Assembly: GCA_028686425.1 (NCBI GenBank)
Contig: JAQUBZ010000020.1
Span: 1 to 43,010 of the forward strand
DNA length: 43,010 nt
Reading direction: 5' to 3'
Origin: Bacteroidales bacterium
Lineage (GTDB): Bacteria > Bacteroidota > Bacteroidia > Bacteroidales > UBA932
Position numbers and translations under genes: made by a program. This document shows positions 17,289-25,760 of the stretch, piece by piece; within the stretch, counting starts at the first letter, position 1; every line of letters starts with the position of its first letter. The notes under the pieces were generated by a model. That model was given only the letters and a program-made list of their open reading frames with translations, made no database searches and was not told where the DNA came from.

Positions 17289-17350
17289 GCAATTCAAATT
17301 TAAAAATTGCCTCTCTTTTCTAAAAATTGCAGAGGTGCAATTATATTTTA

Positions 17351-17358
17351 TAATTTTG
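17351..17358 (+). promoter_or_regulatory. -7 box of the 2-hydroxyacid dehydrogenase gene
   Basis: TAATTTTG, 26 bases before ATG 17385. Confidence 0.5.
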
Positions 17359-17384
17359 TGGAGATAAATTTAAAAAAACACGAC

Positions 17385-18320
17385 ATGAAACACTTAAAAA
17401 TTGTTTTTCTTGATGCAAACACACTTGGGAAGGATGTCTCATTTGAGCCGATTTCTTCACTCGGAGAGTATAAATCATACGAATCCACGCTTCCGGAACA
17501 GGTCATTGAACGAATCAGCGGCTACGATGTGGTCATTACCAACAAAGTATATATGGGTCGAAAGGAGATTGACTCATCACCCGAGCTGAAATTGATTTGT
17601 GTTGCTGCAACCGGGATGAACAATGTCGATCTGGAATATGCCCGTCTAAAAGAAATTTCTGTCAAAAACGCCATTGATTACTCGACAGAGAGCGTTGTGC
17701 AGGTTACATTTATGCATATTCTGAATCTTGTGGGCAAGGCTCATTATTTTGATGAATATGTCAAAAACGGAGAATATTCTGAAAGCGGGTGTTTTACGAA
17801 TGCTATTGTTCCTTTTGCCGAGTTGAAAGGGAAGAAGCTCGGTATTATAGGGCTTGGGCATATAGGCAGCAGGGTTGCCGAGATTGGTGCTGCTTTCGGA
17901 ATGCAGATTGCCTATTATCCTACTTCAGGGATAGCTCACAGTGATAAATATCAGGCATATTCACTTGAAAAGTTGCTGAGTGAGTGTGACATAATTTCTA
18001 TCCATGCCCCTTTGAATGAGCGCACTAAAAATCTTGTCGGATATAAGGAACTTGAGATGATGAAGCCTCAGGGACTGATTATCAATATGGGGCGTGGCGG
18101 CATCATCAATGAAGCAGATCTCATCAAAGCGCTGAATGACAATCTTATAGCCGGTGCAGCTACCGACGTTTTCACCAAAGAACCTCTACCTGCCGGACAT
18201 CCATATTTTTCGATTAAAGACAAGGGCAAACTGCTTCTCACGCCTCATATAGGATGGGCGAGCCGGGAAGCCCGCAAATGCCTCATCCAAAAAATTGCCG
18301 ACAACATCCGATACATGTAA
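17385..18320 (+). CDS. D-isomer-specific 2-hydroxyacid dehydrogenase
   Basis: A 311-aa NAD-dependent oxidoreductase of the D-2-hydroxyacid/glycerate dehydrogenase family. The nucleotide-binding motif GLGHIG is at 156-161, and the catalytic triad is Arg237 (NMGRGG), Glu266 (DVFTKEPL) and His288 (TPHIGWAS). I chose ATG 17385, which follows the -7 box; an upstream in-frame start at 17307 precedes the promoter. The C-terminus is slightly short but the last helix is present. Substrate (glycerate, hydroxypyruvate or lactate) cannot be fixed from sequence. Confidence 0.9.
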   Translation: MKHLKIVFLDANTLGKDVSFEPISSLGEYKSYESTLPEQVIERISGYDVVITNKVYMGRKEIDSSPELKLICVAATGMNNVDLEYARLKEISVKNAIDYSTESVVQVTFMHILNLVGKAHYFDEYVKNGEYSESGCFTNAIVPFAELKGKKLGIIGLGHIGSRVAEIGAAFGMQIAYYPTSGIAHSDKYQAYSLEKLLSECDIISIHAPLNERTKNLVGYKELEMMKPQGLIINMGRGGIINEADLIKALNDNLIAGAATDVFTKEPLPAGHPYFSIKDKGKLLLTPHIGWASREARKCLIQKIADNIRYM

Positions 18321-18337
18321 ACCGGCGGTGACTGGTT

Positions 18338-18393
18338 GAAGCCGATTGCTCGTTGATGGCTGGTGGAAGCCGATTGCTCGTTGATGGCTGGCT
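18338..18393. repeat. 28-bp tandem repeat, two copies
   Basis: Two near-identical units starting GAAGCCGATTGCTCGTTGAT lie head to tail just after the dehydrogenase gene. The last few bases diverge. Noncoding. Confidence 0.8.
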
Positions 18394-18470
18394 TGTGATG
18401 GCTGCATTGAGATGGGCAGCCCACGATAGCCTGACTGGTCATTTAGATCATGGAGAAAACCGGATACAGA

Positions 18471-18507
18471 AAGAGGGCGACTTTACTTTTTAGTCACCCT
18501 CTTTTTT
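18471..18507 (+). terminator. Rightward terminator hairpin
   Basis: AAGAGGGCGACT pairs with AGTCACCCTCTT (one mismatch) and is followed by a T-rich tract. It can end the dehydrogenase transcript and faces the leftward rplS-tRNA unit. Confidence 0.75.
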
Positions 18508-18563
18508 CTTGCCCTTTTTCTTGCCCCACCCCTTTTCAGAGATGCCTACAAAGGCGTTTTTTG

Positions 18564-18637
18564 TGACCCCAACAGGATTCAAACCTGTAACCTCTTGATC
18601 CGTAGTCAAGTGCACTATTCAGTTATGCTATGGGGCC
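18564..18637 (-). tRNA. tRNA-Arg (anticodon ACG)
   Basis: Minus-strand cloverleaf: acceptor GGCCCCA/TGGGGTC, anticodon stem-loop CTTGA CTACGGA TCAAG, T arm ACAGG TTTGAAT CCTGT, discriminator A, no CCA. The A34 is expected to become inosine and read CGU/CGC/CGA. It starts 16 bp after the rplS stop, so it is probably processed from the rplS transcript. Confidence 0.95.
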
Positions 18638-18653
18638 TTGTATAGTAAAATTA

Positions 18654-19028
18654 TTACTCTGCCGATGCTGAAGCAACAGGCATCTTTTTCTCTCTGATGC
18701 GTGCTTTCTTGCCTGTCAACTCTCTCAAATAGAAGATACGTGCTCTACGAACTTTACCAGACTTGTTCAATTCGATTGAATCGATAAATGGTGAGAATAG
18801 AGGAAATATTCTTTCAACACCTACACCGTTAGACATCTTTCTTACTGTGAAAGTCTGGGTTGTACCGTCACCGCGTCTTTGGATAACGATTCCGCGAAAC
18901 TTCTGAAGACGTTCCTTATTTTCTTCCTTAATCTTATAGGTAACTGTAATAGTGTCACCTGCCTTAAATTGTGGGAAAGTTTTAACTTCCTGAGCACAAG
19001 CTTGTTCTGCAACTTTAATTAAATCCAT
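18654..19028 (-). CDS. rplS: 50S ribosomal protein L19
   Basis: A 124-aa ribosomal protein at the 30S-50S interface. It shows the family blocks FKAGDTITVTYKI, RLQKFRGIVIQRRG, TFTVRKMSNGVGVERIFP and the basic KVRRARIFYLRELTGKKARI. A short Ala/Ser tail follows. I chose ATG 19028 (MDLIKVAEQ); an in-frame TTG nine bases upstream is less likely. A tRNA-Arg lies immediately downstream. Confidence 0.97.
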   Translation of the reverse strand: MDLIKVAEQACAQEVKTFPQFKAGDTITVTYKIKEENKERLQKFRGIVIQRRGDGTTQTFTVRKMSNGVGVERIFPLFSPFIDSIELNKSGKVRRARIFYLRELTGKKARIREKKMPVASASAE

Positions 19029-19101
19029 TGTTATCAAGTTTTTAGCGCAACGTTGCTACATTATGTACTACCGCAAGAGGTTGCTTTTTGTTTTGGGACT
19101 G

Positions 19102-19109
19102 CAAAAGTA
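19102..19109 (-). promoter_or_regulatory. -7 box of rplS-tRNA-Arg
   Basis: TACTTTTG on the minus strand, 73 bases before the rplS ATG, leaving a leader of about 65-70 nt. Confidence 0.5.
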
Positions 19110-19353
19110 CAAATATTTTTAGACTGTACAAATAATTTTCATCAAATTATTGATACTGACACATCTTTTATGCAAATAATGCGAAAACGATGATGCCCGG
19201 TAGTCAACAATTAAAGCAAAAATCACAATGATAATGCCAATAAATTATAATGAAAATAGATGATAATGCCAATAGTTCATGGGAGAATAACAATGATGAT
19301 ATGCGCAAGAGCGATGCGCTTATCAAAAAGATAATTTTCAGTATTTCAACCTA
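19110..19353. other. Intergenic region without recognisable gene
   Basis: AT-rich sequence between rplS and the RiPP-like precursor (19029-19353 in all). Apart from the rplS promoter and leader I see only short local repeats of the 'ATGATGATATGC/ATAATGCCAAT' kind. Confidence 0.5.
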
Positions 19354-19560
19354 TTACGTAAATGGAATACATCCATTTTTACTATTGGAAACCCACATAC
19401 AGCCGTTCTTTTCACAAGTTTCTCTAGAATTTCCGCTACAATCTGTTAATGGGCGTCCTAATTGGACTCCACCGGTTACATTAGCTAATTCAGCGTCTGA
19501 CACACTTTGTTTATGTTGATTAGTCTGATTGTCCTTGATGTTTTGTTTATTGTGTTTCAT
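19354..19560 (-). CDS. RiPP/bacteriocin-like precursor with double-glycine leader
   Basis: A 68-aa small protein. Residues 1-31 form a charged, polar leader ending SVSDAELANVTGG, the classic double-glycine processing signal recognised by C39-peptidase ABC exporters. The 37-residue core that follows has four cysteines (41, 49, 54, 64), glycines, Asn/Ser and one Trp, and starts VQLGRPLTDC. I chose ATG 19560 because it follows a strong -7 box (19584-19591); an upstream in-frame extension crosses that box. No modification enzyme, C39 transporter or immunity gene lies within this window, so it is an orphan precursor or depends on genes elsewhere. Cysteine count suits disulfides or thioether bridges; which is unknown. 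Confidence 0.7.
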   Translation of the reverse strand: MKHNKQNIKDNQTNQHKQSVSDAELANVTGGVQLGRPLTDCSGNSRETCEKNGCMWVSNSKNGCIPFT

Positions 19561-19583
19561 TTTGCATACAAATTTTACGGACA

Positions 19584-19591
19584 CAAAGGTA
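19584..19591 (-). promoter_or_regulatory. -7 box of the RiPP-like precursor
   Basis: TACCTTTG on the minus strand, 23 bases before ATG 19560, so the gene has its own promoter. Confidence 0.55.
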
Positions 19592-19722
19592 ACACTTTAT
19601 TATAAATTTAAAGCTTTTTTTCATAGGCTGGCATAAATATTACAGCTAAAATGTGGCTGGGGAGTGATTTTGGTGACACGACAAAGCCGGAAGATCATAA
19701 ATCATTGTTCCATAGTATTATA

Positions 19723-19817
19723 GAGCGAAATGGTGAAAGAGGCAGATGGAGGGTTTGCAAGCGCCGTGAGCAAAGCGAACGAAAGCGCCCTCCAGATGAC
19801 TCTTACACCATTCGCTC
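19723..19817. repeat. Large imperfect hairpin in noncoding DNA
   Basis: About 30 bp at 19723-19753 (GAGCGAA...GGAGGG) pair with 19788-19817 (CCCTCC...TTCGCTC), with a few mismatches, around a 34-nt loop. This is too long for a terminator and has no T tract. It may be a MITE-like element or a structured RNA. Confidence 0.65.
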
Positions 19818-19869
19818 ATCCAACGTTACACATATCCGGCAGGGATTGTTTTCATGGGAGGGTCGCCAC

Positions 19870-19930
19870 CCCGTGGCTTTCAAGGGGCTGATTGCCACAG
19901 GGTGAAATCGCTGACTTCAGCGATGATGCC
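19870..19930. repeat. 61-bp structured repeat, unit 1
   Basis: About 90 percent identical to 19975-20035. Each unit contains two stem-loops: CCCGTGGC with GCCACAGGG, and ATCGCTGACTTCAGCGAT. A leftward open frame passes through both units but looks like translated repeat. Confidence 0.85.
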
Positions 19931-19974
19931 TTCGGTGTGTGTCTGCGGGAGATTGTATTTTTGCTGCTTTCCAT

Positions 19975-20035
19975 CCCGTGGCTTTCGAGGGCTTGATTGC
20001 CACGGGGTGAAGTCGCTGACTTCAGCGATAATGCC
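19975..20035. repeat. 61-bp structured repeat, unit 2
   Basis: Second copy of the unit at 19870, spaced 105 bp, with compensatory-looking differences in the first stem (CCCGTGGC with GCCACGGGG). The remaining 150 bp to the anmK stop hold nothing recognisable. Confidence 0.85.
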
Positions 20036-20191
20036 TCTGGCATCATTATGAATAATTATCTGCATCATCGTATGACTTAGTTGTTCAGCAATAAAGAAAA
20101 ACGGCGGTGTATATCGTTCATAATCAGCGTTGTGTAGATAGCGTGTGACTTCAGGCGCAAGCAACCAGCGGCGGAGAAGCCAGCGTGTGTG

Positions 20192-21259
20192 TTACGCTTT
20201 GTACATGCAGCCTCCGATGTTGTCGTGTCTCGCCCCGGTGACGGTGCTCAGGCAATTCGGAATGTCCGATACATACATCGCTCCGAGAAGGGCAAATATC
20301 AAAGCCTCCTTAAAATTAATTGTCATAGCATCAGGAATGGTATAAACACATTGCGGCGCAAGAAACGACATCCTCTCCACAAGGTATTTGTTAAGGGCGC
20401 CACCACCTGTCAGCAGCACCTTCCCCCCTCTTATCTGCTTTCCAATCTGTATTGCGACATGTTCGCAAAATGTGGCAAGAATATCCTCGGTCAGCAGTCC
20501 GTATGAGTCTATCAACGGGATTACCACAGTTTCAACCCACTCTCTTCCAAGAGATTTAGGTCCTTTTTGAGTATAAAAGTCGAGATTGTTCAACGCATCA
20601 AACAGCGGAATACACACGATACCCCTGCGAGCCATATTCCCGTCCTCATCATACTCCTTCCCGACCTGCCTCGTATAATAATTCAGCACATAATTTACCG
20701 GAGAAATATCGAACGCCACTCTTTGCCCATTTTCAGTAAACGAGATATTCGAGAAACCTCCCATATTGAGACAGTAGTCGTATTCCGCAAACAGAGACAT
20801 GTCTCCAATCGGAACAAGGGGAGCCCCCTGCCCGTACAGAGCCACATCAGTAGTGCGGAAATCACATACGCAATCAACACCCGACTCAGCGGCAATACCC
20901 GCCCCGGAGCCTATTTGAGCCGTAAATCTCACTTCAGGCTGATGAAATATGGTATGTCCGTGAGATGCAATAAGGTCGGGCTTCAGGTCATTTTCACTAA
21001 TAAAACGGGCCACTTCACGTCCGAGATACAAACCATAATCCGAATTAAGCCTGGCATACTCCATAGCATTCATTTTCTGGGCTGTCGAAAGCGCACATTT
21101 CATATCCTGCGGATAAGAATACGACTCGGCCTTAACGATTTTGTACTCCCATTTGCCATCGTACTTAAAATCGACACAGCACAAATCCAGACCGTCAAGC
21201 GATGTTCCGGACATAAGCCCGATAACATTTATTCCTTTTTTGAGATCATATTTTTCCAT
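20192..21259 (-). CDS. anmK: Anhydro-N-acetylmuramic acid kinase
   Basis: A 355-aa sugar kinase of the ASKHA fold that opens and phosphorylates 1,6-anhydro-MurNAc during peptidoglycan recycling. Signatures: GLMSGTSLDGLD (residues 14-25), the ASHGHTIFHQP block, CDFRTTDVALYGQGAPLVPIGD, LNMGGFSN, LLTGGGALN. Complete length. It starts 18 bp after the M23 peptidase gene, the last gene of the grpE-dnaJ-M23-anmK operon, which pairs wall hydrolysis with wall-sugar salvage. Confidence 0.96.
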   Translation of the reverse strand: MEKYDLKKGINVIGLMSGTSLDGLDLCCVDFKYDGKWEYKIVKAESYSYPQDMKCALSTAQKMNAMEYARLNSDYGLYLGREVARFISENDLKPDLIASHGHTIFHQPEVRFTAQIGSGAGIAAESGVDCVCDFRTTDVALYGQGAPLVPIGDMSLFAEYDYCLNMGGFSNISFTENGQRVAFDISPVNYVLNYYTRQVGKEYDEDGNMARRGIVCIPLFDALNNLDFYTQKGPKSLGREWVETVVIPLIDSYGLLTEDILATFCEHVAIQIGKQIRGGKVLLTGGGALNKYLVERMSFLAPQCVYTIPDAMTINFKEALIFALLGAMYVSDIPNCLSTVTGARHDNIGGCMYKA

Positions 21260-21277
21260 ATTGCAAGGTTTTGGGAT

Positions 21278-22957
21278 TTACCAATTAAATTCTTTATTTA
21301 CAATAGTTTCGTTACCACAATTATCTTGTGCGATGACGGTCATCGTATGCCGCCCCTTTTTGTAACGCCCCCTCTCAATCATAGCTGTCACCTTCCCCCT
21401 CTTGAATTGGGAAAGAACCCACTCTCCGTCAACCTCCACCGAGACAAACTGCACCCCTGAAAATTCATCTTTCACATAGATAACGGCTTGTCCGTTACTA
21501 TTTACAAGTACCCCTTTTCTCTCCTGAAAACTGATTGTCGGGGCAATTGTATCTATACTTACACAATATGTTCCGAATCGTGTATGAGTCGAGACTCCGC
21601 CCTCTTCCCATTTGCCTCCCGCATAGTAAAGCCGGCCATTTGAATAGCGTGCTATCAGAGCCTTTGACCGGAGGGTGTCGGGAATATTGCAATTTATTTT
21701 AAGGTAGGCCGGACGGTGCATCGGAACGCTTTCGTCACCCATTTTCCACACAGAGGAATATATTCCGTTGTGAGGTTGAGCTTCCATAATCTTGTTGTAT
21801 GGAAAATTTATTGAACTGTATAGTGCGGACGTCGGGACAGCGAATGTTATCTCCTTATTTTTAAAGACATTAGGAGCAAACCAAAGCATTTGAACCGACT
21901 GTAAAGTGTCCGGAAGATGGTCAGGATGAGAAATGGAATCGTCTCTCTTGACTTTATACGACAGAGAGGATGTATTGCCATGCTCGTCTTCCACATCAAT
22001 ATTGAGTTTATGCTCTCTATAGTCGTCAAGTACAACCAATCCACCTGTCTCGGAGGCTATTTTACAGGATAACAAATTGCCCGGCTCGATATACGTGCGG
22101 ACAATATCGTCTCCCCCTCTGTAGCTCTCGCGGTACTCTATCAGACTTTGGATATACCTATCTTCAGACCATGGGATATTTCCTATTTTAAACCTGAAAA
22201 TCAAAGTGGTATCAAGGGTTACACGATACTCTTCGATGGCAAGTTTGGACCATGTTCCGGGTTGTTTATCCACTGCATCTATCCCGATATAGCTTTTGGC
22301 AGGCAGCATTACTACTGTTCCGTTTGAAACAGGTCTTGAAATGGTTCTCAACTTATAAGAGAATGGCACCTGAAGTGAATCGCAGAAACCGTAGAATATA
22401 ATCTTCTGAAATACCGGAGGTACCTTGTCCTCTATTTCGTAATAGCCTTGTTGCAAATAATTTATAGGGGTTTCTGATGGCAGTTCACGTACTTCGAGGT
22501 GAAGATGCGGACCGGCGGATGCTCCCGTACTTCCCACTTTACCTATTATATCTCCTTGAATTACAGGCATTTCTCCGGGAGCAGGAGATATTGAAACGTT
22601 ATAACTCCGTTTGGAATACTGCTCCTCTTTCACCATCTTGGCAATATAGTCTGAGAATGAAAGCATGTGGCCGTAAACGGACACCGTACTGTCGGGATGG
22701 GTGATATAAACAGCATTGCCGAAGCCCGATACGGAAACCGAAATCCTTGAGATATATCCGGACTTTATGGCATGTATTGGGTCCCCCACTTTTCCACCAG
22801 TCCTAAAATCGTATCCGGAATGAAAATGGTCATGCCTCAACTCGCCATAAGTTCCTGAAAATGAGATAGGTATATCTAAAGGTAGTATTGGTTTTTCCTG
22901 TGCACCAATTGTACAGAAACATAAAAACAAAGAGCAGAATGAAAGTAGTCTCTTCAT
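21278..22957 (-). CDS. Secreted M23-family peptidase (LytM/peptidoglycan endopeptidase)
   Basis: A 559-aa exported protein. Signal peptide about residues 1-19 (cleaved near GAQ). The M23 domain (about 40-160) keeps the zinc ligands His46 and Asp50 (HSGYD) and the HLHLEV pair His151/His153, so it is probably an active metallopeptidase, unlike many degenerate LytM factors. A long C-terminal beta-rich part of about 390 residues follows, without a family I recognise. I chose ATG 22957, which sits one base after the dnaJ stop (TAGAATG), implying translational coupling; a longer frame would overlap dnaJ. Confidence 0.88.
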   Translation of the reverse strand: MKRLLSFCSLFLCFCTIGAQEKPILPLDIPISFSGTYGELRHDHFHSGYDFRTGGKVGDPIHAIKSGYISRISVSVSGFGNAVYITHPDSTVSVYGHMLSFSDYIAKMVKEEQYSKRSYNVSISPAPGEMPVIQGDIIGKVGSTGASAGPHLHLEVRELPSETPINYLQQGYYEIEDKVPPVFQKIIFYGFCDSLQVPFSYKLRTISRPVSNGTVVMLPAKSYIGIDAVDKQPGTWSKLAIEEYRVTLDTTLIFRFKIGNIPWSEDRYIQSLIEYRESYRGGDDIVRTYIEPGNLLSCKIASETGGLVVLDDYREHKLNIDVEDEHGNTSSLSYKVKRDDSISHPDHLPDTLQSVQMLWFAPNVFKNKEITFAVPTSALYSSINFPYNKIMEAQPHNGIYSSVWKMGDESVPMHRPAYLKINCNIPDTLRSKALIARYSNGRLYYAGGKWEEGGVSTHTRFGTYCVSIDTIAPTISFQERKGVLVNSNGQAVIYVKDEFSGVQFVSVEVDGEWVLSQFKRGKVTAMIERGRYKKGRHTMTVIAQDNCGNETIVNKEFNW

Positions 22958-22958
22958 T

Positions 22959-24131
22959 CTAACCGAACATTTTTTTAATTCGGTCAAATAAATTTCTGTC
23001 ATCCTTATCGGGATTGGGCCTGAAAGTAGGTGAAACTTTCATTTTTTCCATCATCTCCTTCTCCGACTTGTCGAGTTTCTTCGGAATCCACACCTGAACA
23101 TAGACAAGCAAATCTCCTGTACCATAGCCATTTAAATCTGGAACGCCTTTACCTCTCAATCTGAGAACTTTACCAGGTTGTGTCCCCGGCTCAATCTTGA
23201 TTCTCAGTTTGCCGTCAACAGCCGGTATTTCGGCATCACATCCCGTGATTGCATCGGGTACCGAAATAAACAACGAATAGATCAAATCGTTTCCGTCTCT
23301 CTGCAACTCTGTATTGTTCTCCTCCTCAATGACTACAAGCAAATCGCCGCTAATCCCTCCGCTACGGGCCGCATTACCTTTACCTTGAACTGTAAGCTGC
23401 ATCCCTTCGGCAACACCGGCAGGAATCTTGAAAGATATTTCTTCTGCGCTTTTGACAAGTCCCGAACCACCGCATTTCCTACACGGATTGGTGATTTTCT
23501 TCCCCTCTCCTCCACAATAAGGGCATGGAGAGGACGACTGCATCTGGCCGAGAATGGTCTGTGTGACTTTGGTAACCATACCTGTACCATGGCAGTGATC
23601 ACAAATCTTGATATCCGCTTCCGAAACGGCTCCGCGCCCGTGACAATCGGGACACGAGACTGCTTTGTTGATTTTAACCTTTTTCTCTACTCCGTGGACT
23701 ATTTCCGACAGAGTAAGTTTTACCCTTATCCTTATATCCGAGCCTCTCGGAACTCTGCGTTGCGACCCGCTGCCTCCGAATCCGCCAAATCCGCTGAATC
23801 CACCGAATCCGCCGCCGAATCTGCCTCCGAAAATATCTCCGAAATTGGCAAATATATCGTCCATTGAGAATCCGCCTCCACTAAATCCTCCACCGGCAGC
23901 GCCACTCATCCCTGCGTGACCGAACCTGTCGTATCTGGCTTTCTTGTCCGGATTACTCAATACATCGTATGCCTCTGCTGCTTCTTTAAATTTTTCTTCA
24001 GCTTCCTTGTCACCCGGATTTTTATCCGGATGGAACTCGATGGCTTTCTTACGATAAGCCTTTTTTATCTCTTCTGGTGTGGCCTCTTTGGAGACACCAA
24101 GTACCTCATAATAATCTCTTTTTTCTGCCAT
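22959..24131 (-). CDS. dnaJ: Chaperone DnaJ (Hsp40, type I)
   Basis: A 390-aa co-chaperone that stimulates DnaK ATPase. J domain with HPD at 34-36, a Gly/Phe-rich linker (about 71-122), and four zinc-binding CxxCxGxG repeats (Cys160/163, 177/180, 203/206, 217/220), then the client-binding C-terminal domains. Full length. Its ATG follows the grpE stop by two bases. dnaK itself is 12 kb away at 36431 under a different promoter. Confidence 0.97.
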   Translation of the reverse strand: MAEKRDYYEVLGVSKEATPEEIKKAYRKKAIEFHPDKNPGDKEAEEKFKEAAEAYDVLSNPDKKARYDRFGHAGMSGAAGGGFSGGGFSMDDIFANFGDIFGGRFGGGFGGFSGFGGFGGSGSQRRVPRGSDIRIRVKLTLSEIVHGVEKKVKINKAVSCPDCHGRGAVSEADIKICDHCHGTGMVTKVTQTILGQMQSSSPCPYCGGEGKKITNPCRKCGGSGLVKSAEEISFKIPAGVAEGMQLTVQGKGNAARSGGISGDLLVVIEEENNTELQRDGNDLIYSLFISVPDAITGCDAEIPAVDGKLRIKIEPGTQPGKVLRLRGKGVPDLNGYGTGDLLVYVQVWIPKKLDKSEKEMMEKMKVSPTFRPNPDKDDRNLFDRIKKMFG

Positions 24132-24133
24132 AA

Positions 24134-24787
24134 TTAAATTCCGATAACGACTTTGGCAAATCTTATTACCTTGCCGTTAAGCGTATATCCTTGTTGTGCT
24201 ATATCTATTACTTTATTTTTTTGTTTCTTATCTTGTGCAGGAAATTGTGCCACAGCTTCATGAAAATCGGTGTCAAAATCTTTGCCCACCGCATCTATTT
24301 TACTGACACCTTTTGATCTCAAATAACCTACAAGCTTATTGTATATCAATTCTGTACCTTCAATAGCCGCCTTATCGGCAGCATTAGTCTCCTTCAAGAC
24401 CTGAAGAGCCCTTTCACAATCGTCCAATACAGGCAGGAAACCTACGAGAACGTCCTCACTTGCCGTTCCGATAAGATCCAAACGCTCTTTGGCCGTACGT
24501 CTGCGATAGTTGTCAAATTCGGCATAAAGACGAACATATTTATCCTTTGCTTCGGCAAGCTCTTCTTTAAGAGTTTTCAACTCATTCCTTCCGTCATCGG
24601 CATGAGTTTCGGATGGCTCTTCTGCTCCGGCTGCTGCCTGTTCAATTTCGGCTGCACTTTCCAAAACAGATTCATCCTGCTTGTTATCAGACATTTTATT
24701 CTGATTATTAACGTGTTCCGTATGAGGATTATTCATATTGGTAGTTGATTCGCTGTCTTTTTCCCTATTTGATTTGTTCTTCTTCAT
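24134..24787 (-). CDS. grpE: Nucleotide exchange factor GrpE
   Basis: A 217-aa DnaK exchange factor. The first 68 or so residues are charged and disordered. A long coiled coil follows ([34 protein letters not shown]), then the beta-wing region with [22 protein letters not shown] and [16 protein letters not shown]. Several ATGs lie in the disordered head, so the exact start is uncertain; 24787 is favoured by the -7 box at 24811-24818. First gene of grpE-dnaJ-M23-anmK. No CIRCE operator is visible. Confidence 0.94.
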   Translation of the reverse strand: MKKNKSNREKDSESTTNMNNPHTEHVNNQNKMSDNKQDESVLESAAEIEQAAAGAEEPSETHADDGRNELKTLKEELAEAKDKYVRLYAEFDNYRRRTAKERLDLIGTASEDVLVGFLPVLDDCERALQVLKETNAADKAAIEGTELIYNKLVGYLRSKGVSKIDAVGKDFDTDFHEAVAQFPAQDKKQKNKVIDIAQQGYTLNGKVIRFAKVVIGI

Positions 24788-24810
24788 TACTACTTTATTT
24801 AAAAATTACG

Positions 24811-24818
24811 CAAAGATA
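24811..24818 (-). promoter_or_regulatory. -7 box of the grpE operon
   Basis: TATCTTTG on the minus strand, 23 bases before the grpE ATG. Confidence 0.5.
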
Positions 24819-24883
24819 GAAACAAATTATTTGCCATACGACTATCAGCGACAAAATGGCAGAATAATGTGACTGTTTTTTCA

Positions 24884-24891
24884 TACCTTTG
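24884..24891 (+). promoter_or_regulatory. -7 box of the TSUP permease gene, at the start codon
   Basis: TACCTTTG ends five bases before the ATG at 24897, which predicts a leaderless or nearly leaderless mRNA. Confidence 0.55.
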
Positions 24892-24896
24892 CACCC

Positions 24897-25697
24897 ATGT
24901 TTGAGCAAATCGCCAATTTCCTCTCCACTACGCCTATTTGGTCTGTGGAAATGCTCTCCGTCCTGATTGGAGTGGGTGCATTTGTAGGATTTGTCAATAC
25001 TATTGCAGGACTTGCCACATCCATTTCATACGCACTTTTTATGGCAATGGGAATGCCTATTAACATCGCCAATGCAACAACAAGATTTGGTGTATTGGCT
25101 CAATTTTCTGTAAATTCACTCATTTTCAAGAAAAAGGGATACCTCGATGTATCGCTTGCCACAAAAGTGGGTATTCCGGTGGCTCTCGGTGCATTTCTCG
25201 GAGCCGAACTTGCCTCCAAACTCCCAACCAACATCATAGAGATAACCATGGGGTGTATGCTGCCCGTGATGGGTGTTCTGCTTTTGATTGACAAAAAAAA
25301 GTTTACGGAGAAATACAAATTGACAGGCTCTTCCAAAATGTCTGTGTGGAAATACCTTATATTTTTTATTATCGGGATTTACGGAGGATTTACTCATGCA
25401 GGTGTGGGATTGCTCATAATGTTCGGTTCTTTTCTTTTTCTCGGTCTTGACCTTGTTCACTCCAACGCCATCAAGCAGCTTGCTGTAGTAATCTATACCC
25501 CGATAGCTCTTGTCATATTTGCATATCACGGACAGATTAACTGGCCTGTCGCCCTGATTTATTCTATAGGAAATATCATCGGAGGAGTTGCAGCATCTAT
25601 GGTTGCAATCAGGTGGGGCGAAAAAATCATCAAAATCTGTGTCCTGATAGTTGTTCTTGCCATGTCGGCATATCTTATCGCCAAGCAGCTAATCTGA
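24897..25697 (+). CDS. TSUP/TauE-SafE family membrane permease
   Basis: A 266-aa integral membrane protein with about eight hydrophobic helices in two inverted halves, as in the TSUP (TauE/SafE, DUF81) family that moves sulfite, sulfonates or other organic anions. Conserved features include the first-half GVGAFVGFVNTIAG and the second-half YGGFTHAGVGLLIM repeat motifs. Substrate cannot be deduced; no sulfur genes are adjacent. The gene stands alone with its promoter set almost at the ATG. Confidence 0.88.
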   Translation: MFEQIANFLSTTPIWSVEMLSVLIGVGAFVGFVNTIAGLATSISYALFMAMGMPINIANATTRFGVLAQFSVNSLIFKKKGYLDVSLATKVGIPVALGAFLGAELASKLPTNIIEITMGCMLPVMGVLLLIDKKKFTEKYKLTGSSKMSVWKYLIFFIIGIYGGFTHAGVGLLIMFGSFLFLGLDLVHSNAIKQLAVVIYTPIALVIFAYHGQINWPVALIYSIGNIIGGVAASMVAIRWGEKIIKICVLIVVLAMSAYLIAKQLI

Positions 25698-25707
25698 AAA
25701 TAAAGAA

Positions 25708-25727
25708 GCCGACCATAATTGGCCGGC
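25708..25727 (-). terminator. Hairpin between TSUP permease and fba
   Basis: GCCGACC/GGCCGGC stem with one mismatch and a six-base loop. The leftward exit is T-rich (TTCTTTATTTT), so it mainly serves fba but may act both ways. Confidence 0.6.
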
Positions 25728-25760
25728 CTCTCTCAATCTTATTGCAGACAGCAGTAATAA

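Noticed and set aside
18338-18393. CRISPR array
   Set aside because: Only two head-to-tail copies without spacers and no cas genes; no CRISPR-like array was seen anywhere in the window.
19880-20164. Leftward 94-codon frame with repeated 'AEVSDFT.WQS' segments
   Set aside because: The repetition comes from the two 61-bp stem-loop units; the rest has no coding character.
20567-21460. A 297-codon rightward open frame
   Set aside because: It lies opposite anmK and the end of the M23 gene, both strongly supported families, and its translation resembles nothing.
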